DNA of 64,000 nucleotides, from the NCBI RefSeq assembly GCF_032193805.1, contig NZ_JAVBIK010000003.1, positions 186,001 to 250,000 on the forward strand. The letters are read 5' to 3'. Both the position numbers and the translations under genes were made by a program. Origin of the DNA: Rhodoferax potami (GTDB lineage Bacteria > Pseudomonadota > Gammaproteobacteria > Burkholderiales > Burkholderiaceae_C). The notes beneath the pieces were generated by a model. The model made no database searches. It was given only the letters and a program-made list of their open reading frames with translations, and was not told where the DNA came from. Shown here in pieces: positions 1 through 6,766 of this stretch (position 1 is the stretch's first letter; the number at the start of each line of letters is the position of its first letter).

Positions 1-637
1 CAGCAGCGCAGGAAGCGCATGTTTTTGATCACGCCACGCATTGTCTCGATGGGCGCCCCCAACCTCGCGGTGGCTCGATCTGCGCAGATCCCGACTGAGG
101 CCATGACCTTGCAGCCCCTGGTAGCCAAGCCTGAGCCACAACCATCACTATCACTACCACCATCGCCATCGCCATCGCCATCGCCATCGCCATCGCCATC
201 GCCATCGCCAACGCCAACGCCAACGCCAACGCCAACGCCAACGCCAACGCCAACCCTGTCAAGCACTGCTGACGGGCTCGAGAACAGCACTCAGGAGGCG
301 GAGACCGCAGCCATCCGGCGCGCGATTACCGCGTGGGCTGAAGCTTGGAGCAGGCGCGATATCACCCGTTATCTGGATGCATACTCGGCCGACTTTACGC
401 CGGCTGAACGGTCAATCACGCCAAGACTGGGCCAAGGATCGTCGCATCCGCATCGAGCAGCGTAAGTTCATTCGCGTTCGAGTAAGCCAACTCCAGGTTG
501 AGCTGAAGCAGTCAGGTGCTCATGTCAGATTCGAGCAGTCTTATGAATCTGACGGTATCAACGCTACTAACGTAAAAATATTGGAGTTGAGCAACTCAGG
601 CGGCCGCTGGCTAATCGTTCGAGAAAGAGCTTTGTGA
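1..637 (+). pseudogene. Frameshifted protein with SP/TP repeat linker and NTF2-like (Cds6-type) C-terminal domain
   Basis: The reading frame is open from the window edge (first internal ATG at 19), so the N-terminus may be missing. It runs through a Ser-Pro/Thr-Pro linker (about residues 47-79) into the start of an NTF2-like fold (WAEAWSRRD...YLDAYSADF). Near 406 one extra base moves the frame; the remainder (QSRQDW...GGRWLIVRE) continues in the next frame to a stop at 637. Removing one G near 406 joins the halves as PA-NGQSRQDW. The same C-terminal fold ends the lipoprotein at 46742-47617, which belongs to a type I secretion locus, and I infer this gene may end a similar locus left of the window. 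Family knowledge: such domains follow TPR or L,D-transpeptidase modules in Cds6-like proteins. The break may be a true mutation or a sequencing error. Confidence 0.6.
160..249 (+). repeat. Hexanucleotide tandem repeat (8 x CCATCG then 7 x CCAACG)
   Basis: Eight CCATCG units (160-207) are followed by seven CCAACG units (208-249), encoding the SP and TP dipeptides of the linker. The unit is a multiple of three, so slippage changes linker length and not frame. Confidence 0.9.
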
Positions 638-870
638 GGACGGCCTACCCATTAATCAAGCGCTTGATAGTACGAAGCAGGCCACGATCCTGAAAGGCCA
701 GTGCTTGCTGATTGGTGGTCGCGACACAGAAACCAACAAAACAACATGGAGAAAGTGCAGCCCTTGCTGCGCCTCGACAGAAAGGGTAGGGGTTTTCCAT
801 AGGCTCAATGGACTGAACTTTTCTATTTCGCGTGCCCACTCACATGTACAACCTTATTGGAGATTGAAGC

Positions 871-1146
871 ATGGCCCAGACATCACCGCCAATGCCCGCT
901 GACCCTGCAGCCATGCCAGAGGATCACTACATTCGCGCATCCGCGAAGCGCTCAACAGAGTTGCACCGCAATGCAGAAAAATTGTTTGCACTGATGAGCG
1001 AAGTGTCATCTGGTGCCCACGCGCAAGCCAAGCTGGATGTGTTGCAAGGCATGCGTGCGGCGCGGTCTCAGTCCGTTCAAGAAGCTGACACGGACAACAA
1101 GCCTCGGCCAATCAGAGCACGAAGACACCCGCGCAGATTTGTCTAA
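871..1146 (+). CDS. Small protein in the LcrG/PcrG position (candidate needle-tip chaperone)
   Basis: A 91-residue, charged, mostly helical protein begins after a GGAGA ribosome-binding site. It is the first gene of a set whose order (small protein, tip-like protein, SycD-type chaperone, YopB-like, YopD-like) matches lcrG-lcrV-lcrH-yopB-yopD. Its size matches LcrG (about 95 residues), and its basic, proline-containing tail (NKPRPIRARRHPRRF) resembles the end of LcrG in composition. In Yersinia, LcrG binds LcrV in the cytosol and helps block effector export before contact. The assignment rests on position, size and tail composition rather than on clear sequence identity. The 230 bp upstream (638-870) hold no gene that I can support. 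Confidence 0.5.
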   Translation: MAQTSPPMPADPAAMPEDHYIRASAKRSTELHRNAEKLFALMSEVSSGAHAQAKLDVLQGMRAARSQSVQEADTDNKPRPIRARRHPRRFV

Positions 1147-1203
1147 ACCCCAAGTGGTACTGTCAGTCAGTTCTTTTTTTACACCAATACAAAGGAGATT
1201 TAT

Positions 1204-1824
1204 ATGTCTGTCGCTGCGGCTCTTAATTCCATTGGCACAGTTCGAAATATCGGGCTGAAAAATGAATTGCTTGTCATCGAATTAGCAAAATCCTTCATTG
1301 AAGATCTGGAGTTCTTGCAAGCCGAACTGCTCGGCAAGATGGATAAAGATCGCAAGCAAACCGACGTGTTGAAGGAGCGACTCAAAGTGATGCAGAACGC
1401 AGCAAGATCAATTAAAGATCCGAATTCTGACAGTGCTGAATACAAAACCATCATAACCTTTGATGATTCGATTGTTCCGCCTTTCCCTGATATGGAAAAA
1501 ATAGCTGAAAGCGAGTATTCAATTGATGCTGATCCTAAATTGGGTGGACCGTCCTACTTTGATCTGAAAAAAGCGGGAGGAACGGTCTGGCGGGTTAAAG
1601 CAGGCAGCAACAATCTGACGGGCAAGCAGGTGTTTACCTACCTTGATCAGCAGGCGGAGTCCATCAAGTCGGCCATTACAGCGCTGAATTCAATCACTTC
1701 CCAAGACAACCTGACGCTGCAGTCGCTGCGTTCAAAGATTGAAAGCACGACGCAGTTCCTGTCCACGCTCCTGAAGAACAGTTACGACGTCGGGGCCAGC
1801 GTGTTGAGAAACTTCCCTGGCTGA
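1204..1824 (+). CDS. sctA: Short needle-tip/translocator-filament protein, SctA-like (LcrV or EspA/Bsp22 class)
   Basis: A 206-residue protein begins after a strong AAGGAGA site. Residues ~20-70 form a long heptad-rich helix (ELLVIELAKSFIEDLEFLQ), a variable middle follows, and residues ~145-200 form a second long helix (QSLRSKIESTTQFLSTLLKN). This two-helix coiled-coil hairpin is the core of hydrophilic tip proteins such as LcrV, IpaD and EspA. It lies directly upstream of a SycD-type chaperone and both hydrophobic translocators, as lcrV does. LcrV/PcrV are about 290-330 residues, so this protein lacks room for the N-terminal globular domain and is nearer EspA or Bsp22 in size (about 190-205). 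Whether it caps a needle or makes a filament cannot be told. The call is by context and predicted fold. Confidence 0.55.
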   Translation: MSVAAALNSIGTVRNIGLKNELLVIELAKSFIEDLEFLQAELLGKMDKDRKQTDVLKERLKVMQNAARSIKDPNSDSAEYKTIITFDDSIVPPFPDMEKIAESEYSIDADPKLGGPSYFDLKKAGGTVWRVKAGSNNLTGKQVFTYLDQQAESIKSAITALNSITSQDNLTLQSLRSKIESTTQFLSTLLKNSYDVGASVLRNFPG

Positions 1825-1828
1825 ATGA

Positions 1829-2296
1829 ATGGCTGGAATGGCTATGCCGCTCGCTCCCACTCCTGCAGAAACCCTGGCTTCCCGGCCCAGAACGGTCGGG
1901 GAGGTGGAACGCCTTTACGCCGCCGCCATGGGCGACTACGCGCAAGGGCGTTACATGCCGGCTGCAATGACCTTGCTAGGGTTGATATTTATCGATCCTT
2001 CACAGGCCCGGTTCTTCAAAGGTGTGGCAGCGTGCATGCAACTCAGTGGCAAGTACCAGCAAGCTGCCATGGGCTATGCCACCGCTTACAGCCTTCAGCC
2101 GGAAGACGCCACGATTCTGTTTTACCTCGCCCAATGTTTCATGGGTGTGGGCGGGTGGATGCAGGCCAGTGAGGCGGCGCAAACCTTTCTGGACGAAACC
2201 GCCGGTTCCGAGGCCCATGCCGACATGCGCAGCCAAGCGCTGGGTATTGTCAAGTCCGCAGCAAAGAAGATGCACTCAAAGGAATCCATGCCATGA
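1829..2296 (+). CDS. sycD: SycD/LcrH/IpgC-type class II T3SS chaperone (TPR)
   Basis: A 155-residue protein with three TPR-like helix pairs; conserved pieces include YAQGRYMPAA, GKYQQAAMGYATAYSLQP and LAQCFMG. The length matches SycD/LcrH (about 165). Class II chaperones bind the two hydrophobic translocators in the cytosol and keep them soluble and apart. The gene starts 5 bases after the tip-protein stop, with a second possible ATG at 1838, and overlaps the start of the SctE gene by 4 bases, so translation is probably coupled. Its position immediately before YopB- and YopD-like genes supports the role. Confidence 0.88.
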   Translation: MAGMAMPLAPTPAETLASRPRTVGEVERLYAAAMGDYAQGRYMPAAMTLLGLIFIDPSQARFFKGVAACMQLSGKYQQAAMGYATAYSLQPEDATILFYLAQCFMGVGGWMQASEAAQTFLDETAGSEAHADMRSQALGIVKSAAKKMHSKESMP

Positions 2297-3399
2297 ACAC
2301 TGTCAACTACGCCAACAATAGCCTGAACCCATCACGGTTGCCAAACAACAACCCAGATGTCGGACAACACTCCGTGAATGCAGGCATCACGCCCGCCCCC
2401 CTTCCCAACGACACCGTCATTGATGCGCCGGCCTCGCCCAAACTCGCCCCTAGTCCCGAATCGAAGCCGGCACTCAGTGCGCCGGTAGCGAAGAACTTTA
2501 ACTCCAGCGAGCCTGTGCCAGCTAGTACTTCGACCTCACTCCTTTCGCAGGGCTCAGCGTTGAATGATTTCTTGCTGGGGTTGACGAAATCCCTGGAGTT
2601 CAAGATGTCTACCGCCTTCCGCAACGGCTCCATGACGAAGGATGATGTCATCGAAACCGTGCGGGATGGGCTGGTTTACGCCCGCGACAAGCAGAAGATG
2701 CAGGCGGAGAGCATTCAGAAGGTCCGCAAGGAGGCCATCCAGGAAGCGTCCGAAGCCGCCTCCGCTGGCATCCTTTCGAAGATCTTTGGCTGGATCGCGC
2801 AGATTTTCGCTGCGGTTGCCCTTGTGCTGTCAACGGTTGCCCTGCTGGCTACGGGGCAGGTCGGCCTGGCGGTCCTGACCATCGTGGCCCTTGTGCTGAC
2901 GGTCATGGAAATTGCCAGTTCCATTTCCCAGCATTGTGGCGGGCCTGACATCAGCTTGGCTGGCTTTGTTGCGGCCATGATGAAGAAGGCTGGGCATGGT
3001 GCCCAGGTGGTGGAAGACGTTCGAAAATGGCTGGGCCTCGCGATTCAGATCGTCACCGCGGTCATGGGCGCGGTTGGTGGAGGTTTCGCCGCCTCCGCAC
3101 TCAAGGCTTCCACAGACGCCGTGGTCAAGTCTCTGCAGGCGCTCGTGACCCTCTTGTCGGGTCTGACAGCCATCGCATCGGGCAGCGCAAACATCGTTTC
3201 TGCAAAAGAGAACATGGAGCTCGCCGAGGTCCAGACCCTGGAAATGCAAAGCCAATCCTTCCTGGATTTCCTTGCAGAAAAGGCCAAGCAATACGCTGAC
3301 GACCTTCAGGGCTTTCGGGATGAACTGGACACCTTCTTGCAGCAACGCCAGAAGCTGCTGAGCAGCGAGGATGCGCTGAACAAGAGCATTTCCGCGTGA
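2293..3399 (+). CDS. sctE: Major hydrophobic translocator SctE (YopB/BopB/IpaB family)
   Basis: A 368-residue protein. The N-terminal ~90 residues are polar and rich in Ser, Pro and Asn. Residues ~160-210 carry a strong hydrophobic hairpin (IAQIFAAVALVLSTVALLAT, then LAVLTIVALVLTVME), a second weaker hydrophobic stretch lies at ~250-300 (IQIVTAVMGAVGGGFAAS), and a coiled-coil tail ends the protein. This is the layout of YopB/SipB-type pore proteins that insert into the host membrane. It is bracketed by its likely chaperone and the minor translocator. YopB is about 400 residues, so the length is slightly short. Confidence 0.88.
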   Translation: MNTVNYANNSLNPSRLPNNNPDVGQHSVNAGITPAPLPNDTVIDAPASPKLAPSPESKPALSAPVAKNFNSSEPVPASTSTSLLSQGSALNDFLLGLTKSLEFKMSTAFRNGSMTKDDVIETVRDGLVYARDKQKMQAESIQKVRKEAIQEASEAASAGILSKIFGWIAQIFAAVALVLSTVALLATGQVGLAVLTIVALVLTVMEIASSISQHCGGPDISLAGFVAAMMKKAGHGAQVVEDVRKWLGLAIQIVTAVMGAVGGGFAASALKASTDAVVKSLQALVTLLSGLTAIASGSANIVSAKENMELAEVQTLEMQSQSFLDFLAEKAKQYADDLQGFRDELDTFLQQRQKLLSSEDALNKSISA

Positions 3400-3457
3400 A
3401 CCCACCATGATCACCCAAGATTTCACGATTTCTTATTCCTTGACTTAGGGGAACCAC

Positions 3458-4390
3458 ATGAACACCATCACCGGGACGCTCGTACCTCCATTGACTGCGC
3501 AGGTACGTGACAATGAACCTCTCGCCAGTGTGTCGCCTAGTGTGTCGCCTGGAAGTCTCAACGGTTCTGCTACGGCAAGTACGCCGACCTATGTGGACAA
3601 GCCAACAGCCTCCTCCGTAAGTGCTGCGACCGGCATCCGGTTGAGTCCCAAACAGCAGTTGATGGCGGACCTAGAAGTCTTGATGGGTGAGTATCTAGAA
3701 ATTTTCACCATGTCCAGATTGGCCGCCCGCGAACACAATACGTTTACCGTGATGAGCATGATGCGCATGGTGGAACTCGCCGCAGTCAAAATGTTGAGTT
3801 CGGCATTGGCAGAGTTCATTGGCGGCCTGGTAAAAGGAGGGGCGGGTATTGTGTCGGGTGGCATGCAGGTGTACAGCGCTTGCAAGTCCCTGCAGGCGCT
3901 GAAATCCGAAGCGCAGGGGATGAAAGCCGCCTTGGAAAATGCAAAAACAGCCGAAAATAAGCTCACGGATGCGAGAAGTGCTGCTGCTAATGCTGCTGAT
4001 GAGGCTGGAAAAGCCGACGCCAACGCCAAAGTCAAAGAGGCCCAGCAAGAATTCGATTTGGCAAATCAGCGTGTCATGGAGAAATCGGACATAACAAAAA
4101 GCGTTAACTTCAGGGAAAGTCAAGCTAACGCTGACAAGTGGACGGGGTGGGCCGCATTTACCAAGAATCTCGGCGAGCTCTTGGAGAGTATTTGCAAGTA
4201 CTACTCTTCAGGGGTAGAGAAAGACAAGATGCTGATAGAGGCCATGGAGAAGTATCTGCAAGGCGCTCAACAAAACAACCAAGAGTTCGAGCGCGGTCTG
4301 GCCGAAATGGTAAGGCAATTGCTGGATCAGTTGAAGTCGAAAATAGACAGCGAACACCAAGTCAACATGAACACCGCGCAAAACGTCTGA
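3458..4390 (+). CDS. sctB: Minor hydrophobic translocator SctB (YopD/BopD/EspB family)
   Basis: A 310-residue protein with a polar N-terminus (~60 residues), one glycine-rich hydrophobic stretch at about residues 111-140 (ALAEFIGGLVKGGAGIVSGG), and long helices rich in Ala, Glu and Lys (residues ~145-300) predicted to form coiled coils. One transmembrane region plus amphipathic helices is the YopD/EspB pattern; YopD is 306 residues. It follows SctE after 58 bases, with a GGGGAACC sequence upstream of its ATG. It should form the translocation pore together with SctE. Confidence 0.82.
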   Translation: MNTITGTLVPPLTAQVRDNEPLASVSPSVSPGSLNGSATASTPTYVDKPTASSVSAATGIRLSPKQQLMADLEVLMGEYLEIFTMSRLAAREHNTFTVMSMMRMVELAAVKMLSSALAEFIGGLVKGGAGIVSGGMQVYSACKSLQALKSEAQGMKAALENAKTAENKLTDARSAAANAADEAGKADANAKVKEAQQEFDLANQRVMEKSDITKSVNFRESQANADKWTGWAAFTKNLGELLESICKYYSSGVEKDKMLIEAMEKYLQGAQQNNQEFERGLAEMVRQLLDQLKSKIDSEHQVNMNTAQNV

Positions 4391-4418
4391 TCTGCCGGAC
4401 CAGTCTGGAGCCATGGGT

Positions 4419-5669
4419 ATGCTCGGCACTCACTCACTAACCACTTCATGGACGCGTGCTGCCGAGCTGGCTCAGCAGGCTTCCCTGCTTTCTCGTGGTT
4501 CTAACACGCCGCCGGCCGACTCTCTCACCAATATGGCGGAGGAGATGGCGCAATTCTTTTCTGAGGCCCGCCGGCAGGAGCGTTCGCTGCAAGAGCGTGC
4601 GCTACTGCCTTACGAATCGCCCGCGCTGCGCCGCGTAGAGCAGATTGAAGCGATGCTGGAGGTGCTGTGGCACGACCCACAGCACAAGAAGAATGACGCG
4701 CGCCGTCTTGCCGCGCAATTGCTGGAATCTGCGCGCCATCCGGGCTCCCTGCAGCTGGCGCTGAAGTCCATCAATGGCTCCACGGAACAGTTTTTGTTGC
4801 TGTCACATGCACTGGCCCAGGGCGAAGAGCAGGGCGAGAGCAATCCCGCGCTGGAGGTGCTGCGCGATCGCATCGACGTGTTGTGGGCGCGTAATGGGGT
4901 TCGAATCCGTGCCGATGTCAACATCGCCCCGGCACTCGCGGACGCCGATGATCGCGGTGCGAAGGACCGCAAGGCTTACCACGATGCGGTGCTGGACGGC
5001 GGCACGGTGTCGCGCACGCTGTCGTTGCTGCTGGAACGCTATGGCGACAACATCGAGGCTGCGGTTGAGCGCTTGCGCCGTGCGCTGGGTGCCGACATGG
5101 GGGCGGCCCGCCCGTCGCTGCCCACCGAACGGTTGCAAGCCATCTTGCATGAACTCTTCCTTATGGGGGCGTTGTTGCCTTTCCTCAAGAACTGCCGCGA
5201 CCTGGGTCGCCGTGCACGCTTGCGCAGGCGGGGTCACCCGCAGAGCAGCCGTTCCAGCCTGGATGGGGCAGGCGCAGCCGATGCAGACGAGGGCGCTTCG
5301 CTGCTGGGCGATCTCGCCGAATGGGTGTCGCAGTGGTTGACGCTGGGCGATGTTCGATCCCTCCTGTACCAGTACGGGATGAACCTGGAGCCGGAGCATT
5401 CCGCTTCGACCTACGGTGATGCGCTGGCCTCTGGCTATGCGTCAGATGGAGCCAAAAAGTCCGCAGGGGAATTGTCCGCCGCTGGCAGCCTGAACGAGCC
5501 CGAGCGCGTTCTTGTGTTCCTGCATGGCCTCAAGGCCATCTTGCGGCAAGTGCCCGAGCGCCTGTTCCCTGACGGCGATCACAAACTCAATGCCGACCAG
5601 GTGCTGGCCAGCCTACTCGACACCATGATTCTGGGAGATGCAGATGAATCACCGCAGTCCCCCACCTGA
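4419..5669 (+). CDS. sctW: T3SS gatekeeper SctW (YopN/InvE/MxiC, HrpJ domain), probably with fused TyeA-like end
   Basis: The protein is 416 residues from the ATG at 4419; an ATG also lies at 4413, but GGAG at 4407-4410 is better spaced for 4419. The sequence is helical with the HrpJ/InvE layout: a polar N-terminus, a central helical block (RVEQIEAMLEVLW, ALKSINGSTEQFLLLSHAL) and a C-terminal block containing EWVSQWLTLGDVRSLL. Gatekeepers hold back effectors until the translocon is assembled. YopN is ~290 residues with a separate 92-residue TyeA; this longer product, with no tyeA gene following, probably includes the TyeA-like part, as InvE and MxiC do. An Arg-rich, Ser/Gly insert (RRARLRRRGHPQSSRSS) near residue 270 looks like a linker. 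It is followed by the Ysc-type small genes and sctV. Confidence 0.83.
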   Translation: MLGTHSLTTSWTRAAELAQQASLLSRGSNTPPADSLTNMAEEMAQFFSEARRQERSLQERALLPYESPALRRVEQIEAMLEVLWHDPQHKKNDARRLAAQLLESARHPGSLQLALKSINGSTEQFLLLSHALAQGEEQGESNPALEVLRDRIDVLWARNGVRIRADVNIAPALADADDRGAKDRKAYHDAVLDGGTVSRTLSLLLERYGDNIEAAVERLRRALGADMGAARPSLPTERLQAILHELFLMGALLPFLKNCRDLGRRARLRRRGHPQSSRSSLDGAGAADADEGASLLGDLAEWVSQWLTLGDVRSLLYQYGMNLEPEHSASTYGDALASGYASDGAKKSAGELSAAGSLNEPERVLVFLHGLKAILRQVPERLFPDGDHKLNADQVLASLLDTMILGDADESPQSPT

Positions 5670-5988
5670 ACCGCCCGATCTGTTTTTTCTTGGTGCGCTT
5701 TGTGTTCGCCTGGATGAGGATGCCGCCGGGTGGACTATTCTGGAGGCGCGCGATCATGAAGACCTGACTCTTACACGCGTCATATCGAACGCCCCAAATC
5801 TTATGGCTGTGGCGTGCAGTGCCCTTGAAAAGGCCAACCTGCGCGGACCCCAGCGTGTCGCAGTGGCCGTTGGCGTGTGTGCCGATTCACTGCTGCTGAC
5901 CATCCGCCTCGAGCGTTGCTGTCTCACGGCCAGCGCTGTGGACAGCGCGCGCGCCGATCTGCTGCGGTTTGCTGTAGCCTGTTGCTGA
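5644..5988 (+). CDS. Small protein in the SycN/Pcr2 position (candidate gatekeeper chaperone)
   Basis: A 114-residue protein starting at the second ATG (5644), which has a GGGAG site at normal distance; the start overlaps the end of sctW. In Yersinia and Pseudomonas the genes between yopN/popN and the SctV gene are tyeA/pcr1, sycN/pcr2, yscX/pcr3 and yscY/pcr4. This gene is in the sycN slot and has a similar size (SycN ~123). The short mixed alpha/beta sequence (ALCVRLDEDAAGWTILEARD, then VAVAVGVCADSLLLTIRLE) fits a small T3SS chaperone. Identity is by position and size only. Confidence 0.5.
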   Translation: MNHRSPPPEPPDLFFLGALCVRLDEDAAGWTILEARDHEDLTLTRVISNAPNLMAVACSALEKANLRGPQRVAVAVGVCADSLLLTIRLERCCLTASAVDSARADLLRFAVACC

Positions 5989-5990
5989 AC

Positions 5991-6422
5991 ATGACGGGCC
6001 CCGTTTCGAACCCTGTCGGCATCGGTCCCGCGATCAACTGGGTCGTTTCCCGGTTGCCATATTTGGCCGCGGGGTCGCGGAGGGGCCGGGAGAGAGCCTC
6101 CGGGCTGCCCGAGAGCGCGCATTCCCGTGCTACCGTGTCGCCAGGCGTTGCGCAGGGGCCCGCCGGCCAGTCGGCCGTGGGCAGCCCGGCGGACGCTGGT
6201 CTGGGGCGAGGCTGGATCGAAGACCGGATGTTAGCGGAACTGGAGGGCAGACTGTTGTCACGACCGCCCGCTTCTCAGGCCGAACACCTCAGCGGATTGC
6301 GTTCCGCGATCACACAGCTGGAAGCTGACCCGGTGCAGGCCGATGCCGTGCGCGTGCTGAGCCATGCATTGACCGGTTACCGCGTGGTCTTGCAGGGACG
6401 AAACGCACTGCTCGGGGTGTGA
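5991..6422 (+). CDS. sctX: SctX (YscX/Pcr3-like) export component
   Basis: A 143-residue protein whose ATG follows the previous stop by 2 bases. The N-terminal ~75 residues are low-complexity and rich in Gly, Pro and Arg. The C-terminal ~70 are helical (GLRSAITQLEADPVQADAVRV, with a terminal hydrophobic helix), matching the helical end of YscX (122 residues). YscX and YscY form a pair that binds the export gate protein SctV and is needed for early substrate export. The next two genes are SctY and SctV, exactly as in yscX-yscY-lcrD and pcr3-pcr4-pcrD. The pair is confined to Ysc-family systems, so it helps classify this T3SS. Confidence 0.65.
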   Translation: MTGPVSNPVGIGPAINWVVSRLPYLAAGSRRGRERASGLPESAHSRATVSPGVAQGPAGQSAVGSPADAGLGRGWIEDRMLAELEGRLLSRPPASQAEHLSGLRSAITQLEADPVQADAVRVLSHALTGYRVVLQGRNALLGV

Positions 6423-6426
6423 CGTG

Positions 6427-6753
6427 ATGACCTTTGATCTATCGCAAGCCCAGGCCGTCATTGTGCTGGCATGGCGCCATCTTTCTTGTGGACGCCATCA
6501 GGAGGCTTCTATTCTGTTCGAGTTACTGGTGAAGTTGATGCCCGCGAGCAGCGAGCTGCGGCTGGCACTAGCGAATGCCCAGCTGGGATGTGGCAGGCCA
6601 GCCGATGCCGCTGCCACACTCAGCGTGCTGGAGTCATCGCACGATCCGGTCGCCCATTTTCTGCGCGGCAGGGCTTTGGCGCGCTTGGGGCATATGGACG
6701 ACGCTCGCCTGGCGTTCAACAAATACAGGGAGTGCCGCAAGGCACTGCCTTGA
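6427..6753 (+). CDS. sctY: SctY (YscY/Pcr4-like), TPR chaperone of SctX
   Basis: A 108-residue protein made of about two and a half TPR units (WRHLSCGRHQEASILFELL, ANAQLGCGRPADAAATL, GRALARLGHMDDARLAFNKY). Length and layout match YscY (114 residues), including the pattern W..L.CG..E.A..L at the start and DA/KAR.A...Y near the end. A GTG codon at 6424 precedes the ATG at 6427. It sits between SctX and SctV as in Ysc systems, where YscY binds YscX and the pair docks on the export gate. Confidence 0.75.
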   Translation: MTFDLSQAQAVIVLAWRHLSCGRHQEASILFELLVKLMPASSELRLALANAQLGCGRPADAAATLSVLESSHDPVAHFLRGRALARLGHMDDARLAFNKYRECRKALP

Positions 6754-6766
6754 CGCTGGGTTGTCC

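Noticed and set aside
160..249. Hexamer array as a phase-variable switch
   Set aside because: The unit is six bases, so copy-number change cannot alter the reading frame; the actual break in this gene is elsewhere (~406).
2830..3426. 198-codon minus-strand frame opposite sctE
   Set aside because: Shadow of the well-supported SctE frame.
4893..4910. GGTTCGAATCCG, which looks like a tRNA T-loop
   Set aside because: It lies within the continuous sctW reading frame and no acceptor or anticodon stems surround it.
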